Positions 37,331 to 44,638 of a stretch of DNA of 64,000 bases are shown here, piece after piece; positions within the stretch are counted from its first letter, which is position 1; every line of letters begins with the position of its first letter. The notes beneath the pieces are model-generated. The model made no database searches. It was not told the origin of the DNA and worked only from the letters and a program-made list of their open reading frames with translations. The position numbers were made by a program, and so were the translations under genes. The stretch is from Romboutsia lituseburensis (GTDB taxonomy: Bacteria > Bacillota > Clostridia > Peptostreptococcales > Peptostreptococcaceae), in the NCBI RefSeq assembly GCF_024723825.1, contig NZ_JANQBQ010000001.1, positions 3,348,001-3,412,000 of the forward strand, in the 5' to 3' direction.

Positions 37331-38092
37331 ATGTATAATATAATGCATACTAGTAAAACAGGTATGAGTGCAAATCAAAATAAAATAGATATAATATCTA
37401 ATAATATAGTAAACTCTCAAACGACAGGTTATAAAAAATTAGATATGGAATTTTTAGATTTATATACAGAAACTCTAGATAGACAATCATATCCACATAA
37501 CTCTAAAGATTCTGTAATGGGAACTGGAGTAAAAACATCTCAAGCTACTAGAAATTTTATGCAAGGCGCATTAAAAAATACAGGTATAGATACTAATTTA
37601 GCTATTGATGGAGAAGGATTTTTTAAAGTTATAACACCAGATAAAACTCAGAAATATACTAGAAATGGTGAATTTGTTTTAGATGGAAATGGACGTCTGG
37701 TGGATGATTATGGTAATATATTGGAGGTTAAATATGACAATGGAATGCCTCCTCAAAGTGCAGATTTATCTAATGGTGAATTAAGTATTAATAAAGCTGG
37801 GGAAGTATATTTAGATAAACAAAAAGTAGGTAAAATAGATTTATATATGCCACAAGGAGACAATGACTTAATTCCTGTAGGAGATAGCCTATTTGTTTTA
37901 AAAGAAGGAGCAGGAGCAGATATAATTGGAGATAAAAAGCTTTTACAAGGTCATGTAGAAATGTCAAATGTAAATATGCAAAGTGAAATGACGGATTTAA
38001 TAATGGCACAAAGAGCCTTTCAATTTAACAGTAGAGGAATTAAAGCTGTAGATGAAATGTGGAGTATGATAAATAATCTTCAAGGTCGATAA
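37331..38092 (+). CDS. flgG: Flagellar distal rod protein FlgG
   Basis: A 253-residue distal rod protein. N-terminal motif MSANQNKIDIISNNIVNSQT, middle NLAIDGEGFFKVI, C-terminal NVNMQSEMTDLIMAQRAFQ. It is distinct from, not a recent copy of, the gene before it. GGGGAG precedes the ATG. A 63-base gap with a strong but unused AAAGGAG site follows before fliM. Confidence 0.9.
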   Translation: MYNIMHTSKTGMSANQNKIDIISNNIVNSQTTGYKKLDMEFLDLYTETLDRQSYPHNSKDSVMGTGVKTSQATRNFMQGALKNTGIDTNLAIDGEGFFKVITPDKTQKYTRNGEFVLDGNGRLVDDYGNILEVKYDNGMPPQSADLSNGELSINKAGEVYLDKQKVGKIDLYMPQGDNDLIPVGDSLFVLKEGAGADIIGDKKLLQGHVEMSNVNMQSEMTDLIMAQRAFQFNSRGIKAVDEMWSMINNLQGR

Positions 38093-38155
38093 AATTTAGA
38101 AAGGAGATAGTGCATTAAAATAAACCTAAGGTGAGTATTTTAAGTACAAAAAACT

Positions 38156-39043
38156 ATGAATAAAGATGTAAAGATATATGACTTTAAAAAACCTCAAAGG
38201 TACTCTAGTGATAACATGAGATTCTTATCTGTAGTATCAGAAGAGTTTTGTAAAAATATAAATTTATTTTTAGCTTATGAGTTAAAAAAGCAACAGATAT
38301 ATTGTAAGGTAGAAAAAGTAGAGCAAACAAACTATGATGAGTTTATGAAAATGACAGACTCTGAGTCTGTCATAGTAGAACATGCTATACAGCCTCTTGT
38401 ACAAGACCTTATATACCAAATAGATAAACCAATAGCACTTACTCTTGTAGATTTAATGTTAGGTGGAGATGGTATATTTGATAATTATAAGAGAGAACTT
38501 ACAGAAATAGATAAACAATTAATATTCCAAACTAGTTCACAATTTTTAACAAGAATGTATGTTGTTGAAAGTTGTACTCACAGAGAAGTTTTAAGAGTAC
38601 ATACAAATGCAGGTGCTAGTAAAAAGTATCCAATAAGTGAGTCTGTAATGATTGCACATATGAAGATGATGTATGGAGATAAAGAAATTGGAAAAATGAG
38701 ATTCTGCAAACCATATAGTTGTATGGAACCCATACTTGAATATTTAGAAACTAAAAAACTATTTAGAAGTAAAAATCTAGAGTATGACTTTGAGTTTACA
38801 AATGCTATATACAACAATGTATGTGGAGCTAAGACTGATTTACTTGCAAGACTTGGAAAAACGAGTATAAGTGTTGAGGAACTACTTAACTTAAAAACTG
38901 GAGATGTAATAAAGCTAGATAGTAAAGTTAATGGTGATATAGAGCTAGATGTAGCAGGGGCTAGAGTATTTACATGTAAGCCTGGTCTTATAAAGAAAAA
39001 AAATGGTGTTATAGTTACAGATAGCATAAAGAAAGGAGTGTAG
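38156..39043 (+). CDS. fliM: Flagellar motor switch protein FliM lacking the N-terminal CheY-binding peptide
   Basis: A 295-residue switch protein. It begins at the FliM middle-domain entry (VKIYDFKKPQRYSSDNMRF) and has the CheC-like middle domain and the C-terminal SpoA (FliN-like) domain (TSISVEELLNLKTGDVIKL). The usual first ~30 residues with the EIDALL-like motif that binds CheY-P are absent. An in-frame stop at 38141 rules out an upstream extension. The ATG has no good ribosome binding site, yet the strong AAAGGAG at 38100 leads only to a two-codon frame. Motor control may therefore differ here. Confidence 0.85.
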   Translation: MNKDVKIYDFKKPQRYSSDNMRFLSVVSEEFCKNINLFLAYELKKQQIYCKVEKVEQTNYDEFMKMTDSESVIVEHAIQPLVQDLIYQIDKPIALTLVDLMLGGDGIFDNYKRELTEIDKQLIFQTSSQFLTRMYVVESCTHREVLRVHTNAGASKKYPISESVMIAHMKMMYGDKEIGKMRFCKPYSCMEPILEYLETKKLFRSKNLEYDFEFTNAIYNNVCGAKTDLLARLGKTSISVEELLNLKTGDVIKLDSKVNGDIELDVAGARVFTCKPGLIKKKNGVIVTDSIKKGV

Positions 39044-39046
39044 ACA

Positions 39047-39310
39047 ATGAGTGAAAAATTTGATAGAGTATTAGATATTGAACTTAATGTAAGTGTTGTA
39101 CTTGGTAGGACTCATATGACTTTAAAAGATATATTTGATTTAGGTAAAGGTTCATTAATAGAATTAGATACATTTGAAAATCAAGAAGTTGAGATATATG
39201 TAAATGGTAGAAAAATCGGTTATGGAGAAGTAGTTATAGTAGAACAAAATTTCGGAGTAAGAATAACAAGTATATTAGGTGGAGAAGAACTAGTTAAAAC
39301 TATAAGCTAA
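39047..39310 (+). CDS. fliN: Flagellar motor switch protein FliN
   Basis: An 87-residue SpoA-domain protein (VLDIELNVSVVLGRTHMTLKD, LGKGSLIELDTFENQEVEIYV, GEVVIVEQNFGVRIT). It lacks the CheC-like domain of FliY. It starts three bases after fliM with AAAGGAG upstream, implying translational coupling and stoichiometric assembly of the C ring. Confidence 0.92.
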   Translation: MSEKFDRVLDIELNVSVVLGRTHMTLKDIFDLGKGSLIELDTFENQEVEIYVNGRKIGYGEVVIVEQNFGVRITSILGGEELVKTIS

Positions 39311-39337
39311 GCCTATATAGCAAAGGATGGATAGTAA

Positions 39338-40456
39338 ATGGCGAAAGTATTAAAGAGTAAATACAATAGTACGGGAGAACGATGTGTAGATGCTTGCTTA
39401 AATTACGGAGAGCTAAGATATATAAATGAAGATGGATCACCTATTAGTGTTGAAATACCTTGTGACAAATACGACGAAGCAATAAGTGACTTTGAGGATA
39501 GAATTAAAGAGGGTTTAACACAAACGGATATTGATCCAAAGGAAGTCTTAAAAAGAGGTAGTGTAACTTATAACCAAGCCAAAACTATAGCTTATGATGG
39601 AAGATTGAGAGGTCTAAATTTTTATGATATAGATGGCAGTATAGAGTGTGATCATATATTAGGGATATCAGGAAGTATAGAATATGCACTTGCTATGTGG
39701 AATGGTGACAATAGAGAAGATGCATTAATAAAATCTATAGTTAGAGCTATAAAAGTATATGGGGAAGAATTTATAAATGGATTATCTCTGGATAATACGG
39801 TGGATGAATCTTCTTATCTAAGATTTGCTAAACGTATAAAAGAAGTAGATAATATGATAAATGTAGCGCTATATGAAGTTAGAAATTATGAAATAGATAA
39901 TGAGCTTTATGTAGAAGATTTAGATTCAAAGCAAAAATTAATAAGAAATATCGATTTACCATTAGGGTTTATAGGGGCATTTATAGGATTTATAGTAGTT
40001 CAAGCTGTTACTAATTTTGGAAAATTAATAGATGATACTAATATTTATTTAATTATAAATTTAGTTACAATGATTGTTTTTGCACTAATAGTTATGAAAT
40101 TTACTAAGGTTATTAGTTCAAAATATATAAAAAATAGCAATTTTTCAATAATGGAAATGTTTAATGAAGAATTAGAAAAAGTAATATATGAAAATTTACT
40201 TACAGAAAAAGAAGTAAAAATAATTTTAAAAAATATAACTAAAGGTGAAGTATCTAAATTACTTATGGATATGAAGGGTAGTGTAAATAAGAAAGTATCT
40301 AGTAATACTATAGTTACGAAAGAAACCAAATTTATAATGGATGCTAGAAGAATAATTATATTACCTAGTGAGTATGAAGTTAAGCAAATGCTGGGAAAAC
40401 TTGTAAGTACATATCAAGATAAATTATCAACTGATTATAATGTTAAACATATATAA
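39338..40456 (+). CDS. Membrane protein of unknown function, last gene of the flagellar operon
   Basis: A 372-residue protein I do not recognise. Residues 1-200 are soluble and mixed alpha/beta. Two membrane helices follow (~207-226 and ~236-256). The last ~115 residues are cytosolic and rich in Lys. It lies 27 bases after fliN, and a strong 20-bp terminator hairpin closes the operon behind it. I believe C. difficile has a comparable conserved gene in the same place, but I cannot check. Involvement in the motor or in envelope anchoring is only suggested by position. Confidence 0.75.
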   Translation: MAKVLKSKYNSTGERCVDACLNYGELRYINEDGSPISVEIPCDKYDEAISDFEDRIKEGLTQTDIDPKEVLKRGSVTYNQAKTIAYDGRLRGLNFYDIDGSIECDHILGISGSIEYALAMWNGDNREDALIKSIVRAIKVYGEEFINGLSLDNTVDESSYLRFAKRIKEVDNMINVALYEVRNYEIDNELYVEDLDSKQKLIRNIDLPLGFIGAFIGFIVVQAVTNFGKLIDDTNIYLIINLVTMIVFALIVMKFTKVISSKYIKNSNFSIMEMFNEELEKVIYENLLTEKEVKIILKNITKGEVSKLLMDMKGSVNKKVSSNTIVTKETKFIMDARRIIILPSEYEVKQMLGKLVSTYQDKLSTDYNVKHI

Positions 40457-40459
40457 AAC

Positions 40460-40508
40460 AAAGGTGTAAAAAGATTATAGATTATATAATCTTTTTACAC
40501 CTTTATTT
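40460..40508. terminator. Strong bidirectional terminator
   Basis: A perfect 20-bp stem (40460-40479 with 40485-40504), a five-base loop, A-rich on one side and T-rich on the other. It serves the end of the flagellar operon (plus) and the GtrA gene (minus). Confidence 0.9.
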
Positions 40509-40534
40509 TTTAAAAATATACGAAGTTATTGACA

Positions 40535-40945
40535 CTATGAGTGCATATGATTTTTTATTACAGCCCTCATCATAAAGAAAACAGGAGGAGTTGAAATTAA
40601 AGGTGAAATTATTGGTGCTAAAACTTTACTTATATCAAATACATTAACAAGTAAAATTATAATCCCCATATTTAAAATATACTCTATTATATAAACTAAT
40701 GCAGATAATGAAAATTTTTTAGGACAATATTTTTTTTCTTTAAATGTAAATTTAGAATTAAGAAAATATGATGCACATATACTAAAAATACTTACCAATG
40801 TATATGCTAAAATATAATTAATTTTTAAATGTAAAAATAAATATAAATAAATTAGTTGAGAAACAAAAAAGTTGCTTATACCTATTATATTGAATTTAAT
40901 ATATTCAAGTATTTTATTTTTAAAAGACTTAAACTTAAAAGCCAT
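40535..40945 (-). CDS. GtrA-family membrane protein
   Basis: A 136-residue protein with four membrane helices and the GtrA hallmark YFLNSKFTFKE between helices 2 and 3. GtrA proteins are thought to move lipid-linked sugars across the membrane or to anchor glycosyltransferases. AAGGAGAT precedes the ATG on the minus strand. It stands alone between the flagellar operon and mntP, with no glycosyltransferase partner beside it. A link to the glycan island is possible but unsupported. Confidence 0.85.
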   Translation of the reverse strand: MAFKFKSFKNKILEYIKFNIIGISNFFVSQLIYLYLFLHLKINYILAYTLVSIFSICASYFLNSKFTFKEKKYCPKKFSLSALVYIIEYILNMGIIILLVNVFDISKVLAPIISPLISTPPVFFMMRAVIKNHMHS

Positions 40946-41072
40946 GTCGTTATCTCCTTTGATGATTTAGAAGTTTTATTAATAGTATTGTAACAAATTC
41001 AATATATTATGAAATAAAAAAATTGTATTTATTAGTAAAATATAATATAATTTAATTACATAAATAATATTT

Positions 41073-41150
41073 TTTCAGCTTTGCTGAGGGAGTAGTTTGC
41101 GCGGATAGTGTGATTAGATCAACATAATGACTTTATAGTCTGGTCTAATC
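41073..41150 (+). ncRNA. yybP-ykoY (Mn2+) riboswitch
   Basis: The conserved GAGGGAGTAG follows a small CAGC-TTT-GCTG hairpin. Further down, GATTAGATC pairs with GGTCTAATC around a loop starting AACAT, as in this class. It precedes a perfect terminator and then mntP, the classic target of this manganese riboswitch. High Mn2+ should prevent termination and allow mntP expression. Confidence 0.75.
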
Positions 41151-41152
41151 TT

Positions 41153-41204
41153 AAAAAACGAGACTCATGCATGCTTATTTTAGCATGCATAAGTCTCGTT
41201 TTTT
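41153..41204 (+). terminator. Terminator of the mntP riboswitch
   Basis: A stem of about 18 bp with one mismatch (41158-41175 against 41182-41199), flanked by an A-run and followed by TTTTTT. It sits between the riboswitch and mntP and is the likely expression platform. Confidence 0.85.
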
Positions 41205-41272
41205 GTTTTAAACTATTTTAGAGTATTAAAAAATGTTTATGTAATTATATTATTAATATTTAGGAGGAAAGT

Positions 41273-41896
41273 ATGAGTTTAATAGCAATTTTATTTACAG
41301 CATTAGCTCTCTCTATGGATGCATTCGCAGTATCAGTTACGAAAGGTATGACAATTAAAAATTTAAAGAAAAAATTAGGTGTAAAAATAGCCTTAGCTTT
41401 TGGAATATTTCAAGGTGGAATGCCACTTATAGGATGGATGCTAGGTATAAGTTTTGAAAAATATATAAAATCTGTAGATCATTGGATTGCTCTTATATTA
41501 CTTAGTTTTTTAGGTTATAAGATGATTAGTGAGTATATAAAGACTAGTAAAGAAGAAAAAGAAATGAAAGATAATCGAGCACAATGTGAATTTAGTGCTG
41601 ATATTTCTGATGAGGAATTATCAAATAAAGAACTTATTATGTTATCTGTTGCAACAAGTATAGATGCACTAGCTGTAGGTATAAGTTTTGCTTTTTTAAG
41701 TGTAGATATAGTTTCTGCATCTTTTAGCATAGCCTTAGTTACATTTTTAATGTGCCTAATAGGTGTTTTTGTAGGTAATAAGCTAGGTGATATATTTAAA
41801 GGAAAAGCGGAATTAATCGGTGGAAGCATTCTTATTCTTATAGGTATAAATATATTTAATGAACATACTCAATTTATAACTAATATATTTAAATAA
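41273..41896 (+). CDS. mntP: Manganese efflux pump MntP
   Basis: A 207-residue membrane protein with six helices in two repeats. Each repeat carries the acidic SMDAF / SIDAL motif (LALSMDAFAVSVTKG and ATSIDALAVGISF), the metal path of the MntP family. AGGAGGAAAGT precedes the ATG. The upstream manganese riboswitch supports the assignment. It exports Mn2+ to prevent toxicity; there is no functional link to flagella. Confidence 0.93.
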   Translation: MSLIAILFTALALSMDAFAVSVTKGMTIKNLKKKLGVKIALAFGIFQGGMPLIGWMLGISFEKYIKSVDHWIALILLSFLGYKMISEYIKTSKEEKEMKDNRAQCEFSADISDEELSNKELIMLSVATSIDALAVGISFAFLSVDIVSASFSIALVTFLMCLIGVFVGNKLGDIFKGKAELIGGSILILIGINIFNEHTQFITNIFK

Positions 41897-41904
41897 AATA
41901 AAAA

Positions 41905-41940
41905 AATATCTTCTTTTAAAATTAAAAGAGGATATTTTTT
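41905..41940 (+). terminator. Terminator of mntP
   Basis: A 15-bp AT-rich stem (41905-41919 with 41922-41936) followed by Ts. Confidence 0.7.
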
Positions 41941-41941
41941 A

Positions 41942-41970
41942 TCTAATTTAAAATTCAATTTTAAATTAGA
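41942..41970. repeat. Perfect 29-base palindrome
   Basis: Two 14-base arms (41942-41955, 41957-41970) around one C, directly after the mntP terminator. The gap to the first transducer gene (41971-42297) otherwise holds AT-rich sequence and a sigma-28-like promoter. Confidence 0.5.
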
Positions 41971-42128
41971 GTTTAAAAAAGCTTAATGTTAAATTTAAAT
42001 TAAATTTTAATGACTAAAATAAAGTTTTGATGGAAAAATTTTGATATTAATTAAGATTTGAAATGAAAAATATGAAAAAAATAAAAAAATATAATAATAA
42101 AACTTAAAAAAATGAAGTTAAAAAAATA

Positions 42129-42156
42129 TAAAGTATACTGAAATATATCCGTATAT
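42129..42156 (+). promoter_or_regulatory. Sigma-28-like promoter of transducer gene 1
   Basis: TAAA (42129-42132), 16-base spacer, CCGTATAT (42149-42156). It lies 142 bases before the ATG. Confidence 0.75.
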
Positions 42157-42297
42157 GGATATAAGAAGATGTTATTTAAATGATAAATAATAAAAAAAAA
42201 CAAATAAAATGTAATATTATGATAAATAATGTCGTATATACTTATTGAAGTATATAAATTAATTATTACTAAGTTTAGAACATAGGGAGGTACATAT

Positions 42298-44028
42298 ATG
42301 AAAAACTTAAAAATAGGTAAGAAGTTAGGTATATCATTTGTCATCTTATTGATGCTTGCTGCATTTGGTAATCTATATTCTATATCTAAATTAAAACAAG
42401 CAAGTGGATTAAATCAGGAATTATTTGATGGACCATATGTGGTAACAACAGAATCAATGGGAGTACGTAGAGATTTAGTTTCTATAGGTAGAAATCTTTC
42501 AAATATGATACTTAGAGATAATTATCAAGAATTTTATAGCTCAGTTAAAAAAGATTTTGAAAGTGTAGATCAAAGAATTAATACTATTAGAAATAGTTTC
42601 ACAGGAGATAAAACATTAATTAATGATCTTGATGATACAATGAAAGAACTAAATGCTCAAGCCGATATAATATATGGATTTGTAGCAAAAGGTGACCGCG
42701 AAGGTGCTAAAAGTATGACTGAAAAAGGTGGTGTATATTGGTCAATATATGATAAATGTGTTGAAGAGTCTATAAAATTATATGATACTTCATCAAATGC
42801 TGGAGTTGAATTTAATAATAATGTACATAAGACTGTTACAAGATCAGTGTTTGTAGCTATTGTAGTGAGTATATCTACTATAATTGCAGGTATAGCTATA
42901 TGTGTATATGTTACAAAGAGCTTAAAAGACCCTATTCAAGAACTAGAAATAGCGGCAAATAAAATGGTACAAGGTGATTTTAATATAGAAATCAATTATG
43001 AATCAGAAGATGAGTTAGGTGTATTATCAAGCAGTATGCGTAATGTATGTAACAAAACAAAAGAAGTTATAGATGATACAGTTCGTGTATTAGAAGAAGT
43101 TGCATCAGGGAACTTTGATGTAGAAACAGAATCAGAATATATAGGTGTATTTAAAGATATTGAAGATTCTGTAGAAAAAATAACTGTTGATTTAAGTGAA
43201 ACAATGTCACAAATAAATGTAGCATCAGAAGAAGTTGGAGCTGCATCAGATCAAGTGGCAAGTGGATCACAAATGTTATCTCAAGGAGCAACAGAACAAG
43301 CAAGCTCAATACAAGAATTATCAGCAACTATAATGGAAATATCAGAAAAAATTAAAGATACAGCAGGTAATGCTCAACAAGCTAATGTTTTAACATTAAG
43401 TGCAGGTAAAGATGTAGAAGATGGAAATGAGCAAATGAAGCAAATGGTAAAAGCTATGGAAGAAATATCATTTACATCAAATGAAATAGGACGAATAATA
43501 AAAACAATAGATGATATAGCGTTCCAAACAAATATATTAGCATTAAATGCAGCTGTAGAAGCAGCAAGAGCAGGTAATGCTGGTAAAGGATTTGCAGTAG
43601 TAGCAGATGAAGTAAGAAACTTAGCAGCTAAATCAGCAGAGGCCGCAAAAAATACATCTACTCTTATAGAAAATTCTATAAAGGCAGTAGATAATGGAAC
43701 TACTATTGTAGATAATACAGCTCAGTCTTTACAAAAAATAATACATACAACAAGTCAAACAATTAAAATAGTTGATGATATAGCTAAAGCGTCGGAAGAA
43801 CAAGCCAGTGCTATAGCTCAAGTAACATTAGGTGTAGAACAAATATCGGCAGTAGTACAAACAAACTCAGCAACATCAGAGGAAAGTGCAGCAGCAAGTG
43901 AAGAACTAAGTGGACAAGCTCAAATGTTAAAATCACTTATAGAAAACTTTAAATTAAAAGATGATAGAAATGGTTATAAATCTATAACTTTTGATTCTGA
44001 TTTAAATGACTATTTGGCTAAAAATTAA
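42298..44028 (+). CDS. Methyl-accepting chemotaxis protein 1
   Basis: A 576-residue transducer. TM1 is at ~11-30, followed by an extracytoplasmic four-helix-bundle sensor (~31-185), TM2 (~187-208), HAMP (~209-262: [15 protein letters not shown]) and a signalling hairpin with the conserved tip ([20 protein letters not shown], near 397-416). The tail ends [16 protein letters not shown]. The cytoplasmic half is almost identical, even at the DNA level, to four other transducers here; the sensor half is not. The ligand is unknown. GGGAGG upstream; a hairpin terminator follows. Confidence 0.96.
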   Translation: MKNLKIGKKLGISFVILLMLAAFGNLYSISKLKQASGLNQELFDGPYVVTTESMGVRRDLVSIGRNLSNMILRDNYQEFYSSVKKDFESVDQRINTIRNSFTGDKTLINDLDDTMKELNAQADIIYGFVAKGDREGAKSMTEKGGVYWSIYDKCVEESIKLYDTSSNAGVEFNNNVHKTVTRSVFVAIVVSISTIIAGIAICVYVTKSLKDPIQELEIAANKMVQGDFNIEINYESEDELGVLSSSMRNVCNKTKEVIDDTVRVLEEVASGNFDVETESEYIGVFKDIEDSVEKITVDLSETMSQINVASEEVGAASDQVASGSQMLSQGATEQASSIQELSATIMEISEKIKDTAGNAQQANVLTLSAGKDVEDGNEQMKQMVKAMEEISFTSNEIGRIIKTIDDIAFQTNILALNAAVEAARAGNAGKGFAVVADEVRNLAAKSAEAAKNTSTLIENSIKAVDNGTTIVDNTAQSLQKIIHTTSQTIKIVDDIAKASEEQASAIAQVTLGVEQISAVVQTNSATSEESAAASEELSGQAQMLKSLIENFKLKDDRNGYKSITFDSDLNDYLAKN

Positions 44029-44091
44029 ATATAAAAAGGAAATATCATACTAAAAAATAGGATGACATTCTTTTTACATAAAAAATAAATC

Positions 44092-44116
44092 CCAAGCTCG
44101 AAAGAGCTTGGGAGTT
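44092..44116 (+). terminator. Hairpin after transducer gene 1
   Basis: CCCAAGCTC, GAAA loop, GAGCTTGGG (44092-44113). The T-tract is poor. Confidence 0.6.
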
Positions 44117-44163
44117 TGCATAATAATTGCATAAAAAAACAAATATATTGTACAAATCGATTA

Positions 44164-44184
44164 TACTTATCACTGTGATAAGTA
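44164..44184. promoter_or_regulatory. 21-base palindrome, operator-like
   Basis: TACTTATCA (44164-44172), CTG, TGATAAGTA (44176-44184). Perfect dyad about 110 bases before the sigma-28-like promoter at 44291. The regulator is unknown. Confidence 0.45.
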
Positions 44185-44253
44185 TCAACTTAAATAATGT
44201 ATTGATTTAATTAAAATTTATATATTAAAAGTCAAAAAGTATAAAATATAAGA

Positions 44254-44584
44254 TAATTTAACAATATGTGAAAATATATTACATAATATATAAAGTAATT
44301 ACATGTTTATCCGTATAAAAAAAGTAATAAAATAATTATTAAACAACTAAATTATATAAAGTTAGAGTTCTAAATAACTTAAAAAACTGGAAAATATTTT
44401 AGGGTAAAACTGGTTTTAATATTTTTATTATAAAGTTTAATTGAAAATAAAAGTAATTCTAATAAATCTATAAACTTTAGCAATAATGAAGAGTATTATG
44501 ATGCTACAAGTGAGTTGAATAAAATAATAAAAGTCATTGTAATGTATAGATTTAAAAAATGGAAGCTTTTATGCTTCCATTTTT
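44254..44584 (+). pseudogene. Remnant of a deleted chemotaxis transducer gene
   Basis: This stretch copies the flanks of transducer gene 5. Bases ~44265-44330 match its promoter region (54860-54920), and ~44400-44432 match its leader (55136-55168). Then come ~20 codons like its C-terminus (44454-44514; SNSNKSINFSNNEEYY against [16 protein letters not shown]) and the same GGAAGC/GCTTCC terminator (44555-44584). The whole sensor and signalling body is missing. The joint lies at TTATA, which occurs in both the leader and the gene's 3' end, consistent with deletion between short repeats. The promoter is intact and now faces cheA. Confidence 0.75.
44291..44318 (+). promoter_or_regulatory. Sigma-28-like promoter upstream of cheA (copy 1)
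   Basis: TAAA (44291-44294), 16-base spacer, CCGTATAA (44311-44318). The flanks are near-identical to the promoter at 54879. It belonged to the lost transducer gene and may now serve cheA if the hairpin at 44555-44584 is read through. Confidence 0.75.
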
Positions 44585-44638
44585 AGAAATTAAACATAAA
44601 TTAAAATATATTGTTATAAATCGTAAAGGAGATGAAAC

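Noticed and set aside
38100-38115. Strong ribosome binding site before fliM leading to a tiny frame
   Set aside because: The frame is GTG-CAT-TAA only; not a gene, though it may be a relic of the lost FliM N-terminus.
38578-39027. 149-codon open frame on the minus strand
   Set aside because: Lies wholly inside fliM, which has clear domains; no ribosome binding site; composition typical of an antisense shadow in AT-rich DNA.
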